Shown in pieces: positions 43,908 through 52,890 of a DNA stretch of 64,000 nucleotides. The first letter of the stretch is position 1; every line of letters begins with the position of its first letter. The DNA comes from Legionellaceae bacterium. GTDB taxonomy: Bacteria > Pseudomonadota > Gammaproteobacteria > Legionellales > Legionellaceae. A program made the position numbers and the translations under genes. The notes under the pieces were generated by a model. The model had not been told where the DNA came from, did no database searches, and saw only the letters and a list, made by a program, of their open reading frames with translations. The stretch covers positions 1 through 64,000 of the forward strand of contig JARGOS010000006.1 in NCBI GenBank assembly GCA_029212505.1, in the 5' to 3' direction.

Positions 43908-45263
43908 ATGAAAACCATGGATGAGCTTATTGCCGCTTCTGAAGCCGATATAGGGCCAATACTCACGCAAATGATTGTGGACGGTGATGTAGCTGATCCT
44001 GCGTTTGATAATTATATCTTTACACAGCCACCCTCGAATGCTGCGGCCTGTTTAGCTGCCGCATTAGGCGATAATGAGGTCTTATGTGAACTTGGCTTTC
44101 CTCTTAGTTGTATGGATACTGATCGTGCACGGTCCAATCAAGTAGCTAATTACAACGTGATTCAAACGTTAATTGAGTACAATCACGTAAGTATATTAAA
44201 CATGTCGTCGGTACATCGAGTCATATTTAAAAACGCGTCTACGTTCAAGCCTTATGTGGAACAAGCTCTATCTACAGGAGATTTTCAAGTATTAAATTAT
44301 TTTGTTCAGCAAAATCCTGGCAAGGTTATGGATTCGCTTAGCCACGAACTGATTGATAGGATATTTTATTTAATGGAAACGCAGCATATATCTGTACCTG
44401 AAAATCGTGCAGGACTGAGTGCGATTGTGCGTGCATTAATGCAGTATAGCTCTGAGCATGTCTCCGAAGAGCAGATGCTGCTTTGGCAGACTCAGGTTGC
44501 TCGATGGGGCGTTGGTGAGGAGAATGCTGAAGCTGATATGCCGAAAGCATTAAAGTATCTTACGCGTAGTATTCCGCAAACATGCTGTGACAAAGAAAAT
44601 ATACTCGAGGTTGATTCAGGGGTTCTTGATAACACAAAAGCATGCTTAATTTATTTTTATGCTCAAAAACGCGTGCCAGAAGAGATGCTGAGTCATGAAG
44701 CCTGCTGTGATTTACTTTATCATCTTGAGATAGATAATCTAAGTGAACCATCCTCTCGGTACTTAAGGGAGGCATACAAAGTGATGGAGCCGGTATCGAT
44801 GATGGATAGCATTTTTATGAATCCAGAAGCGGAGTTATCAACACTATCCATGCATTTTAAATTTTATACTCTACTTAGCGGCGGTGTTCCAGAAGAAGCC
44901 TTGAGTTATTTTGAATCGATACCTAAAGAGGTACGATCAGGTGAGGCCTGGTTTCATTATAGCTTGGCTGTGCTCAAGCACGTTGATGCTTTGCCTGATG
45001 AGATGATTCAAGAAAGTTTAGAAAAAGTCATTTCTGCTTTACAGCATGCTGAGGAGCTGGGCTCAGATCTTGCTAAAAATTTCCTCGTCAAAAGCTTTGA
45101 TAAGCATGATGATGGCTCAATTGTGCGAAGTCAGATGCAGGTGGCTGTTGATGGGGGGGGTAAACGTAAATTTGATGCGTTTAAGATAGCCTATCAATCT
45201 ATCGAAGATGATGAAAGCAAGGGTGAATCTAGCGGTCCAAATACGGATCCAAGCTTCAAATGA
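43908..45263 (+). CDS. Hypothetical helical-repeat protein, effector-like
   Basis: 451 aa, no signal peptide or membrane segment; GGGGGA precedes the ATG. Largely helical with Leu-rich pairs (FYTLLSGGVPEEALSYFESI, GEAWFHYSLAVLKHVDAL) suggesting degenerate TPR/Sel1-like solenoid repeats toward the C-terminus, and an acidic tail (IEDDESKGESSGP). Family not recognised. First gene of the 14-kb island of eukaryotic-like proteins, so I infer an effector. Confidence 0.6.
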   Translation: MKTMDELIAASEADIGPILTQMIVDGDVADPAFDNYIFTQPPSNAAACLAAALGDNEVLCELGFPLSCMDTDRARSNQVANYNVIQTLIEYNHVSILNMSSVHRVIFKNASTFKPYVEQALSTGDFQVLNYFVQQNPGKVMDSLSHELIDRIFYLMETQHISVPENRAGLSAIVRALMQYSSEHVSEEQMLLWQTQVARWGVGEENAEADMPKALKYLTRSIPQTCCDKENILEVDSGVLDNTKACLIYFYAQKRVPEEMLSHEACCDLLYHLEIDNLSEPSSRYLREAYKVMEPVSMMDSIFMNPEAELSTLSMHFKFYTLLSGGVPEEALSYFESIPKEVRSGEAWFHYSLAVLKHVDALPDEMIQESLEKVISALQHAEELGSDLAKNFLVKSFDKHDDGSIVRSQMQVAVDGGGKRKFDAFKIAYQSIEDDESKGESSGPNTDPSFK

Positions 45264-45429
45264 TTGCGGGTTGAACGCATTGATTGGTCGTGAAGTTGGA
45301 TGTTATTGATGCTCTATTTTAAGTCACCATGTTTATTTGTTGCGTTTCCTATGTTTTTCCTGTAAAATTCTTTTATTTTTAATTTGATTGCATTAACTAT
45401 TAACTATTAACTAGGAATATATTTTTATC

Positions 45430-46104
45430 ATGCCCATCGATACTATTGAAAAAGAATTGGTCTGTTCACACAAAGGCAAACCGATGGTTGGATTGATTCA
45501 TAAACAAAATAGCAAGATTGTCTTTGCTCCTTGTATACCTCAAAAAGTATCGCTTGAACTCGATGAAAACGGAGCAGCACAGTCAGGTACACACATGAGT
45601 GATGGCACAGCTATAAATGGTAAGCAGTTGGGTGATATTAATGCCTTGTTAGAACAAAATCATGTGCCAAGAATGGCTGTTACGTGCACCTCACCGGACG
45701 ATGATAAATCGTCCCATCAATTATTGTTCAAACAAAAATGTCGACAAACACGACCGTCAGAGTGGGGCGGATTTGCCTTAAGGTTAAATGATTCGAATAA
45801 AATAGAATATGCCTTTGTATCAGGCGCTTTTAATTCTGGACCAGGTAAAAGAATAAAAGGGGCGTGCCTATCCCAAGATCTCATCGATAAAGTCGTGCAG
45901 GAAACGACTGTTTTAGTCGAACCAGCAGAAGCAAGCGAGGCGCCATCACAAGCCGGTGTCACAACGTGCTTTGAAACACCGCCACCAAAACGTCAGTGCA
46001 CTAATGACGCGAGAGTGGGGGGCATGTATTCTTCGACTGAAGTGCCCCCAGTTCAATTATCACTGGAACCTGAGCCGAATAGCTTTGGAACCCCTGGGGC
46101 TTAA
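45430..46104 (+). CDS. Hypothetical protein with NLS-like motif
   Basis: 224 aa, not recognised. Compact N-terminal ~150 residues (HKGKPMVGLIHKQNSKIVFAP, EWGGFALRLNDSNKIEYAFVSG) and a disordered Pro/Ser-rich tail with PPPKRQC (about residue 188), resembling a short basic nuclear-localisation signal. ATG at 45430 follows an AT-rich region with a tandem TTAACTA repeat (45389-45412); AGGA is 14 bases upstream. Likely co-regulated with the island; function unknown. Confidence 0.55.
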   Translation: MPIDTIEKELVCSHKGKPMVGLIHKQNSKIVFAPCIPQKVSLELDENGAAQSGTHMSDGTAINGKQLGDINALLEQNHVPRMAVTCTSPDDDKSSHQLLFKQKCRQTRPSEWGGFALRLNDSNKIEYAFVSGAFNSGPGKRIKGACLSQDLIDKVVQETTVLVEPAEASEAPSQAGVTTCFETPPPKRQCTNDARVGGMYSSTEVPPVQLSLEPEPNSFGTPGA

Positions 46105-46226
46105 TTTGCGATCTAAAAATTATTTATCATGAAAATACCCGAAGGGCATACGAGAGTCAGTTGACGCACACGCATTTGTGGTCTATAAATAAACCAATTG
46201 ATTTTATATAGTTCTTGTGGGGGCGT

Positions 46227-47864
46227 ATGCCAAAGCCAATAATAGATTTTAGTGCCTTGATGAACATTCGAGATGAATCAGATCGGCTTAAAGCTTGTTT
46301 TGAGTTAGCAAGAAATCATCCTGAATTTAAGTGGGATAAAGTTTCTGAAAAGGCTCCTCTAAGAGTAAAACAAGCACATGCGCAATTATGGGGTTTTTTA
46401 AATAGACAGCGTCCATTTACTGACTTCCTCGCGAAAAGAAGTCGTTCGTATATCGAGCGATGGCAGGAGCGCGGTGCATCAACACCTATCACCTCAGATC
46501 ATATGCCCGTAGGTAATCAAGTCAGCTTGCATCATGCTCATGACCGTTCTAAACCGCCTGTATCGTTAAGAATTCTTACATGGAACTTAATGAATAAGGC
46601 GCATTCCGTTGCGAGCTGCAAAGATCAACGAGCTTTGGCTGCAGGCAAGCCTTATGCAAATACACCTGAACAAGATTTGGATGAAACCCTTGAGCAATAT
46701 CTGGAGAGAAAATACACGCAAATAGATCAAATCATGGCGCACCTCACTGCGCCAAACAATCGAGCAGATGCCATGTTCTTACAAGAAATTGATTTTTTAA
46801 AAGATCCGCATCCAAATGATTGGGACAAACAAAAAAAATTAGATTTAAAAAACGCCTTTGAATCCAAATTACGTGATGCAGGTTTTGCGTTGGTGATGAC
46901 AGATGATCGCATGAATGCAAAACCCCAAGCCATTATTTATAACGCTCATACGTTGCAATTAGATGGGAGCACACCCTTGACCCCGCTTATGCCCGGAACC
47001 CACGTTGGGGGTCAAGATCCAAGAAACACGCTGTTTGAGGCCCAAATGCAACATAGATCAACGGGTCAAAAGGTTATTTTAGCCTCAGCTCATTTAGATT
47101 TTGAAGGAAATTACTCGACTTCACTTCGAGCACGATCAGCTGAAAAAGCAGCAGAAGGAGCCATGTATATTTGGGGAGGCGATACTAACCATACGCCAGG
47201 TCATCTTATTCAGGGTTTAACGGGTGATTATACTCAGGCGACAAATTATGATGCACGGGAAGGTGGCTTTACTTCACATCATACCGGTACTTATAAAGCA
47301 AAAGCATATGATGGCATTGGTTTTTGCCCGCCTCCAGGCTGTTTTATTCAATCGGTTGAAGAAGGGGGCAATCGCTTTCATGTGGATCGTGCTTCAGGTC
47401 GGTTATCGGTCCAATCTTTTCCTCGTTCTACTCATCCTCATAAGTCGTTGGTGGGTTTCCCGTGGATGAGTCGGCAAAGTATGGTACTGGAGGTTTTGGG
47501 GTACAAACAGAAAATTATAGATCAATTTATTCAAGATACACGTCAATATAGTCAACATGATTGGGCACAACAAGCCGTGGGAAATTTACAGAATGCTCAA
47601 ACGATCAATAGCATAGCTCATGTACTTCAGAGCGTCCAAGAGCGAGGCGTTGTAACACACACACACCCATGGCTCAATGAGGCAAAAAGATTAAAAAATG
47701 ATGATGAGGCTTTGACTCATGCGCTTTCAAGCCCACCTGTTCTTTCTGATTTTCGAGAGCGATATCAAAAGATAATCCGTCCTTCAGGTCCAGTGCATCG
47801 AAATGATGATCATGATGATCATGATGATCATGATGATCATGATGAGATGTCATACCGAATTTAA
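46227..47864 (+). CDS. Endonuclease/exonuclease/phosphatase-fold protein
   Basis: 545 aa from the ATG at 46227 (GGGGG just upstream). A helical N-terminal ~110 residues precede an EEP domain: LRILTWNLMNKAH (metal-site Asn), MFLQEIDFL (metal Glu), ASAHLDFEGN, GGDTNHTPG (GDxN) and HHTGTYKAKAYDGIGF (the late Asp; the final His is HPHKSLV). EEP enzymes include DNase I, sphingomyelinase and inositol 5-phosphatases; the substrate cannot be decided. The helical C-terminal region ends in a His/Asp tract (HDDHDDHDD) from a 9-bp microsatellite. No signal peptide, so a cytosolic or type III/IV-secreted enzyme. Confidence 0.75.
   Translation: MPKPIIDFSALMNIRDESDRLKACFELARNHPEFKWDKVSEKAPLRVKQAHAQLWGFLNRQRPFTDFLAKRSRSYIERWQERGASTPITSDHMPVGNQVSLHHAHDRSKPPVSLRILTWNLMNKAHSVASCKDQRALAAGKPYANTPEQDLDETLEQYLERKYTQIDQIMAHLTAPNNRADAMFLQEIDFLKDPHPNDWDKQKKLDLKNAFESKLRDAGFALVMTDDRMNAKPQAIIYNAHTLQLDGSTPLTPLMPGTHVGGQDPRNTLFEAQMQHRSTGQKVILASAHLDFEGNYSTSLRARSAEKAAEGAMYIWGGDTNHTPGHLIQGLTGDYTQATNYDAREGGFTSHHTGTYKAKAYDGIGFCPPPGCFIQSVEEGGNRFHVDRASGRLSVQSFPRSTHPHKSLVGFPWMSRQSMVLEVLGYKQKIIDQFIQDTRQYSQHDWAQQAVGNLQNAQTINSIAHVLQSVQERGVVTHTHPWLNEAKRLKNDDEALTHALSSPPVLSDFRERYQKIIRPSGPVHRNDDHDDHDDHDDHDEMSYRI
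47805..47849 (+). repeat. 9-bp tandem microsatellite at the 3' end of the EEP gene
   Basis: GATGATCAT repeated four times exactly (47805-47840) plus a degenerate fifth copy, encoding (D)HDDHDD near the C-terminus. Because the unit is 9 bp, copy-number change keeps the frame but alters a possible metal-binding tail. Confidence 0.95.
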
Positions 47865-47866
47865 AT

Positions 47867-47885
47867 CGCTGTCGCGAAATAGACG
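47867..47885. repeat. Isolated half of a dispersed TGTCGCGAAATAGAC repeat
   Basis: CGCTGTCGCGAAATAGACG differs at only two positions from the left arm of the inverted-repeat element at 57800-57866. No matching right arm nearby, so this is a solo end or decayed copy. Confidence 0.65.
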
Positions 47886-48041
47886 TTTGTCCACCATGTC
47901 CTACGTCTCTTGACTTGCTCAAATCTCTTGCATAAGTCTTTCAGACTGTTATTATTCTGCGCTTTATAATATTGAGTTAATACTTGTCAAGATCAATCTA
48001 TTCGGTTGCTATCCATATTGTTTTAATTAAGGGTTTAATGC

Positions 48042-50255
48042 ATGAAAAGTTCTAAAAATGCTCGTAGTCAAGAGCGTCGCTCTCGTAAAAGCGATGGTGA
48101 TAGCGATAGCGATAGCGAAAAGAGTAATATAGCTGTTTGGCATAGCGATAGTGATAGTGATGGTAGCACCACTGCAGTTGCTGGACGTTGTTCTTATAAA
48201 CGTACTCCTGTGAGCAATACACCATCTGAACCCGCCAGAATTTCCACATTAACCGGATGCTCTTTAGTTGATGCGGAGAAAATCATTAGCTATGTGAGAG
48301 ATCTACGTGGAAGTAATGAAGAAAAAAAAAGAAATGGATTAAAAGGCCTCGATATACTCGTTCAGAACACCGGTATTGGGGTAAAAAATGGCTATGCCGT
48401 TCGTGAAGCTGGGGGTATACCGGCTCTGGTAAATTATTTCCACGTTGCCATTGCTGCCTTTCGTCTTCCAGTCAAGAGTCTAGGACCGAATCGGTTCTTG
48501 GGTCGTCCCAAGGATCCTCAAAGCGCTAGATTGCATTCAGATGCACTGCCTGAGCTAGTTCACTTGATTCGGAATCTTTCTGCGCATCAGGCCAACAGAG
48601 AAGCAGTCTGCGAAGCTGGGGCGATTCCTGAGTTACTGAGATGCATGGGTTATGTTCCTGATGATACGCGTCACAATATTACTGCGACACTCTTAAGTTT
48701 ATCACTAGATAATGCATATCGAACTGATATTTCCAAAGCTGGTGGTGTTCTTCATTTAGTTAGACGGCTCAGTGATGATCATGTTAAAACGCAACAATAC
48801 GCCTTACAGACGTTGTATAACCTTGCGTTAGATCAAAAGATTAGAGAGGAGTTTCGCAAAACAGAATGTATTAGACCTTTAGTCAATATATTACGACGTG
48901 ATGAAGATAAAAATCTACGAAAAAACGCTTTGTTATTGCTGTGCTATACATCAAAAAATATAGAAAACCACGCTAAAATTATCAACAGTGGAGCACAAAG
49001 TATCTTGCAAAGCTTGTGTACCGACAGCGATGGTGTTATTGCATCTAAAGCTCAGTTGACACTTGATCGGTGTTCGCCGTACATACAGCGCTTAGAAGCT
49101 GAAACCAAAGCTCGCGAAGAAGCAGAAGCTCGAGCTAAAAAAGAAGCAGAAGCTAAAGCCAGAAAAGAAGCAGAAGCTCGAGAGAAAGCGCGGGCAGAAG
49201 CAGTAGCCAAAGCTAAATTAGAAGCTGAGATTCAAGCTGAAGCAGGACAACTTCAGGCTGTGGGTGAGCAAATTATTCAGGATGATTATCGAAGATTCAT
49301 GAGGTTAGTCCAAGAGATTAAACACCCTGATGCCTTATTACCTGATTCACCGTATGGTACCTTGCTTCACTTAGCCGTTTATCATGGTCGGCCTGAGGTG
49401 GTGATCGAGTTATTAAAGCGTTGGGCATCAACCGAGGTAAAAAACAAAGAAGGTTATACGCCTGCTGAGTTAGCACAACGTACGAAGCAACCTTTGATGC
49501 TGTTGCTCTTAGGGGAGCCCGCGAATATATCGCATGCCTTAGAGGCGATCAATGCGCGAATCGAAGTTACGTCGATGGTATTAAGTCTGCATGTTATGCG
49601 GGCGAATATGTATCACATGTTATCACTCAGTGAGCCGTTACTGTCTCAAAAAAACATATATCTCAAACAAGCTCGTCAAGATATTGCTCGTGTCCAAAGT
49701 AAAGAGCCGAGCGAAGCGTTAGGCTTGTTTGATCAAAAATTATTAAGCTTATTGGATGATAATGAAGCCGCGATTGAGGAAGAAAAAGCAGCGGGTTCTA
49801 GCCGTGTTAGACATGCCTTGAGAGCCGCGTGGGCAACAGCCGATGCAAGAACAACGTTATCCTCCTATAAAAATTTAATTAAAGAAGCGCCGAAAGAAGG
49901 CATTAATTATCGAGAATTGGGTGATTTTTATGTTTATCTCGCTGAAAAGTCCACGCGTACATTACAAATGCAGACAATGTATAGCAAAGCATTACCTCTG
50001 TATGAAAAAGCAGTGAATTTAGACCCTCTCGATGAAGATGCTGCACAACGGCATGAAGATGTTTCGGCGCGAATGGAGGCTGGTAGCTTGAAAGCTTCAA
50101 CGCAGGCATTGCCGTCACAAGGCATGTTTAAACAAACACCCAGTGACAAAGTAGCGCCACCGGAAGCTTCAGCATCAACGAGAAAATTTACCCCTGCTCA
50201 AAGAGCGGCTATCGATGCAAGAAAAGCCGAGAAAAAAAGCATGAGTCAAACTTGA
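48042..50255 (+). CDS. Armadillo-ankyrin-TPR effector-like protein
   Basis: 737 aa. N-terminal Ser/Asp-rich tract with SDSDS repeats (about residues 18-45); Armadillo repeats about 75-345 (AVREAGGIPALVNYF, AVCEAGAIPELLRCM); a charged Ala/Glu/Lys coiled coil about 350-405 (TolA-like EAEARAKKEAEAKARKEAEA); ankyrin repeat about 437-487 (GTLLHLAVYHGRPEVVIELL); and a TPR-like C-terminus about 600-680 (YSKALPLYEKAVNLDPLDEDAA). All are protein-interaction modules common in eukaryotes. AAGGG precedes the ATG. The next gene follows after 13 bp, so the pair is an operon. Partner unknown. Confidence 0.78.
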   Translation: MKSSKNARSQERRSRKSDGDSDSDSEKSNIAVWHSDSDSDGSTTAVAGRCSYKRTPVSNTPSEPARISTLTGCSLVDAEKIISYVRDLRGSNEEKKRNGLKGLDILVQNTGIGVKNGYAVREAGGIPALVNYFHVAIAAFRLPVKSLGPNRFLGRPKDPQSARLHSDALPELVHLIRNLSAHQANREAVCEAGAIPELLRCMGYVPDDTRHNITATLLSLSLDNAYRTDISKAGGVLHLVRRLSDDHVKTQQYALQTLYNLALDQKIREEFRKTECIRPLVNILRRDEDKNLRKNALLLLCYTSKNIENHAKIINSGAQSILQSLCTDSDGVIASKAQLTLDRCSPYIQRLEAETKAREEAEARAKKEAEAKARKEAEAREKARAEAVAKAKLEAEIQAEAGQLQAVGEQIIQDDYRRFMRLVQEIKHPDALLPDSPYGTLLHLAVYHGRPEVVIELLKRWASTEVKNKEGYTPAELAQRTKQPLMLLLLGEPANISHALEAINARIEVTSMVLSLHVMRANMYHMLSLSEPLLSQKNIYLKQARQDIARVQSKEPSEALGLFDQKLLSLLDDNEAAIEEEKAAGSSRVRHALRAAWATADARTTLSSYKNLIKEAPKEGINYRELGDFYVYLAEKSTRTLQMQTMYSKALPLYEKAVNLDPLDEDAAQRHEDVSARMEAGSLKASTQALPSQGMFKQTPSDKVAPPEASASTRKFTPAQRAAIDARKAEKKSMSQT

Positions 50256-50268
50256 TAGGAGTTATGTC

Positions 50269-52716
50269 ATGGATCGTCGTTTTAAATCAACCCCAAAATT
50301 AGGCTCAGGTTCATTCGAGTTTGAGCGCTTAACGGAACGTGTCAATGAAATTACGCAGTCACTGAAGACTGCAGAAGATAGTCTGGTCAGGGCACACGAA
50401 AGAAAAAATGCAGCACATAAAAAATTAGGGGAACAAGAAGTAAAACTCAGTGCATCTATATCTAAACAAGAAAGTTGTGGATCACATCTAATTGAAGCCG
50501 AAAGTCATCATTCACATAATGCTCATAAATTTAGCGTAGCAAAGCACAAGGCTGAAGATCAACAGAAGCGGGCCAAGCAGGTTTCTCAAAAAAAAGAGCA
50601 AGCACAACGAACGTTGGCTAATTTAAAAAATAAAAAATTAGCAGAAAAACAACGTCTGATTCAGGAAAAAAAAGCTCAGTTAGCTAAAGTCAAAGCAGAG
50701 AAGGCGAAATTAAAACAAGAACGTGAAGCAAAGCAACAAAAAGCGATTGAAATTAGAGGGTATCGAAGAAATGAGCAGCAATGGCGCATGGTTAATAAAG
50801 CGTGGATTAGACATCATTTAAATACTGGCTTACCTAGCAAAGCAATCGCTGCCGCTGAGCAGGGCGTGAACCATGCATATAGCTGCCTTCATTTAGAACA
50901 AACTCAACGTGGTAATAATCCATCCATCGTTCAAAAGCAGGCTTACCGTTTGCAACAGGCATGGAATGTGCTGAATCGTTTACGTGATAAAACAAAAGAC
51001 AATAATGTCTACCTTGGTGATGACGGAGGCGATGTTGATGATGGCTATGAAGATAATGATGCTCATGATATCGAAGAAATAGGTGGCAATGAATCATTCC
51101 TTGAACGTGAAATTTATGAAGTGGAGCAGAACTCTGTGGATGTAGATGCCATGGATGATGTGCGTGAACTCGATGATGCTTACCAAGAACTTGATGAAGC
51201 ATTAGATGAAGAAACACAAGATTTAGCATTAAAAGAAGAGGCGATGCATGAGGCGCAACAAGTCTTAGAGGAAAGTGAACATGGGATGTCTTCTGCACGA
51301 GATGATTTGGAAAAAGCAAATCATGATGTTGATATACAACAACAGCTTGAAAATGAGATGCAGTGTGATGTTGACGCTGCTGAGCAGGAGGAGCTTGAGA
51401 TTGAATCTCACCTAGAGCAATTAAACGATGAGCTTGATGATGCAAAGCTTGAGCTAGAGGAAGCGCTAGCATTGGATGAGGTTCAATCGTTAGATAGCGT
51501 GGTATCACTGGATGGACCTGAAGATTTGGATGATGTTGTATCGTTAGGCAGTGTTGTATCGTTAGATAGTATCGCATCGTTAGAAAGTATTGCATCATTG
51601 GACGGGCCCGAAGAGCTAGATGCCGAAGAGAACGATTATAGCTCTTTAACAGATGAGCAGCTCGATGCGATTGCACAAGAAGAGCTAGATGCCGAAGAGA
51701 ACGACTATAGCTCTTTAACAGATGAACAGCTTGATGCGATTGCACAAGAAGAGCTAGATGCCGAAAATTCCGCTAATTCAACAAATCAGATGGATGATTT
51801 ATTTGCCAAAAATTTTGGAATAAATAAGGGTCTACCAGATGGTGCCTTTGAAGATAATATGTTTGAATTCGGATCCAGAGCACACATTCAGCCTTTTGGA
51901 TTTGGTGATACGGCCACGAAATATACTGAAGACGAATTAGATGCTATTGCACGGGCTGAAATAGAAGAGGAGAAATATAGCCAACCTGATTCATATGACC
52001 CCAAAGAAAGCACTGATAGGACTTCAAACCGAAGTGCTTATGGCAGTAATCGTAGTAATTTTTGGAATGATACTCATCCATCCCCTCCATCTTATGAAAA
52101 TGAACAGCATGATCGTGCTTCACCTAGCTCTAAAGGTGGTTTTGGTGGGCTAATGGATGAGCTTCAAGCCATTGGCGGTCATGATACCAACGCGGATAAT
52201 CAATACGACGAAGAGAGCGACGAGGATAGAACGGAAAAGATAGAAAAACATGCTACACAAGACACCAAGCCTAAAAGTGCATTCAAAGATAATAGGTTTG
52301 AATTCGGATCAAGATCACACGTTCAGCCGCTTGATCTTAATGGGGTAGCGACGGAATACACCGAAGATGAACAGCATGATCCTTCGCCTAGCTCTAAAGG
52401 TGGTTTTGGTGGGCTAATGGATGAGCTTGAAGCCATTGGTGGTCATGACAAGCGCCAAGGTGACGAAGATTACGAAGAAGATGAAATAGAAGAAGAAGAG
52501 GAAGCGGAAGAAGAAGATGCAACACACGATACGGATCCTAGTTTTATGAATAGAGTTGTTGATGGCTTTAATCGACTGGGATTGATTAATAAAGGTGCTG
52601 CAACACAAATAAAATCTGTTAATAACTTTGCTCATAGGGCATTAAATGACGCTGATAATGCCATAGGTTTAATCACGGGTGATGCTGATGTAAAAGATTT
52701 TTTTCCTGGTAGATAA
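50269..52716 (+). CDS. Acidic coiled-coil protein with internal repeats
   Basis: 815 aa, AGGAG upstream. Residues ~15-165 are a basic coiled coil (QKRAKQVSQKKEQAQRTLAN, then a Lys/Glu-rich run); ~250-430 an acidic coiled coil (LDDAYQELDEALDEETQDL). A 69-bp repeat starting at 51613, 51682 and 51751 encodes ELDAEENDYSSLTDEQLDAI-type units. A larger module (NMFEFGSRAHIQPFGF ... SSKGGFGGLMDELQAIGGHD) occurs twice, ending near 52186 and 52456, followed by a poly-Glu tract and a short C-terminal domain (NRVVDGFNRLGLINKGA). No enzyme motif. Probably a scaffold-like effector, by inference from context. Confidence 0.68.
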   Translation: MDRRFKSTPKLGSGSFEFERLTERVNEITQSLKTAEDSLVRAHERKNAAHKKLGEQEVKLSASISKQESCGSHLIEAESHHSHNAHKFSVAKHKAEDQQKRAKQVSQKKEQAQRTLANLKNKKLAEKQRLIQEKKAQLAKVKAEKAKLKQEREAKQQKAIEIRGYRRNEQQWRMVNKAWIRHHLNTGLPSKAIAAAEQGVNHAYSCLHLEQTQRGNNPSIVQKQAYRLQQAWNVLNRLRDKTKDNNVYLGDDGGDVDDGYEDNDAHDIEEIGGNESFLEREIYEVEQNSVDVDAMDDVRELDDAYQELDEALDEETQDLALKEEAMHEAQQVLEESEHGMSSARDDLEKANHDVDIQQQLENEMQCDVDAAEQEELEIESHLEQLNDELDDAKLELEEALALDEVQSLDSVVSLDGPEDLDDVVSLGSVVSLDSIASLESIASLDGPEELDAEENDYSSLTDEQLDAIAQEELDAEENDYSSLTDEQLDAIAQEELDAENSANSTNQMDDLFAKNFGINKGLPDGAFEDNMFEFGSRAHIQPFGFGDTATKYTEDELDAIARAEIEEEKYSQPDSYDPKESTDRTSNRSAYGSNRSNFWNDTHPSPPSYENEQHDRASPSSKGGFGGLMDELQAIGGHDTNADNQYDEESDEDRTEKIEKHATQDTKPKSAFKDNRFEFGSRSHVQPLDLNGVATEYTEDEQHDPSPSSKGGFGGLMDELEAIGGHDKRQGDEDYEEDEIEEEEEAEEEDATHDTDPSFMNRVVDGFNRLGLINKGAATQIKSVNNFAHRALNDADNAIGLITGDADVKDFFPGR

Positions 52717-52751
52717 ATATCTATAGGCTTGCATTTTTGATGAAGACTGGA

Positions 52752-52772
52752 TCCCGCGGACAAGCCGCGGGA
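52752..52772. repeat. Strong GC palindrome (REP-like) after the coiled-coil gene
   Basis: TCCCGCGG-N5-CCGCGGGA forms an 8-bp perfect stem in an AT-rich gap. It sits in CTGGATCCCGCGG...CCGCGGGACG context, a form seen as dispersed palindromic repeats in several intracellular bacteria. No T-run follows, so it is a poor intrinsic terminator though it may stabilise the upstream mRNA. Confidence 0.6.
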
Positions 52773-52890
52773 CGTAAGAATAATATTTAATTTAACTTAT
52801 GTTCAAATTAACCCCTGGGGATTTTGCATGTGTTTACTAAATAATGTAAAAGCCTATTTTTAACTTCAACCATGTAGATAAAAAATTATT

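Noticed and set aside
47674-47922. Minus-strand ORF with HDHHDHH tract
   Set aside because: Shadow of the 9-bp repeat at the end of the EEP gene.
50834-51745. 303-codon minus-strand ORF rich in His, Leu and Gln
   Set aside because: Antisense shadow of the acidic, repetitive coiled-coil gene; composition is the mirror of Asp/Glu codons.
52752-52772. Intrinsic terminator for the coiled-coil gene
   Set aside because: Stem is strong but no T-run follows; better described as a REP-like palindrome.
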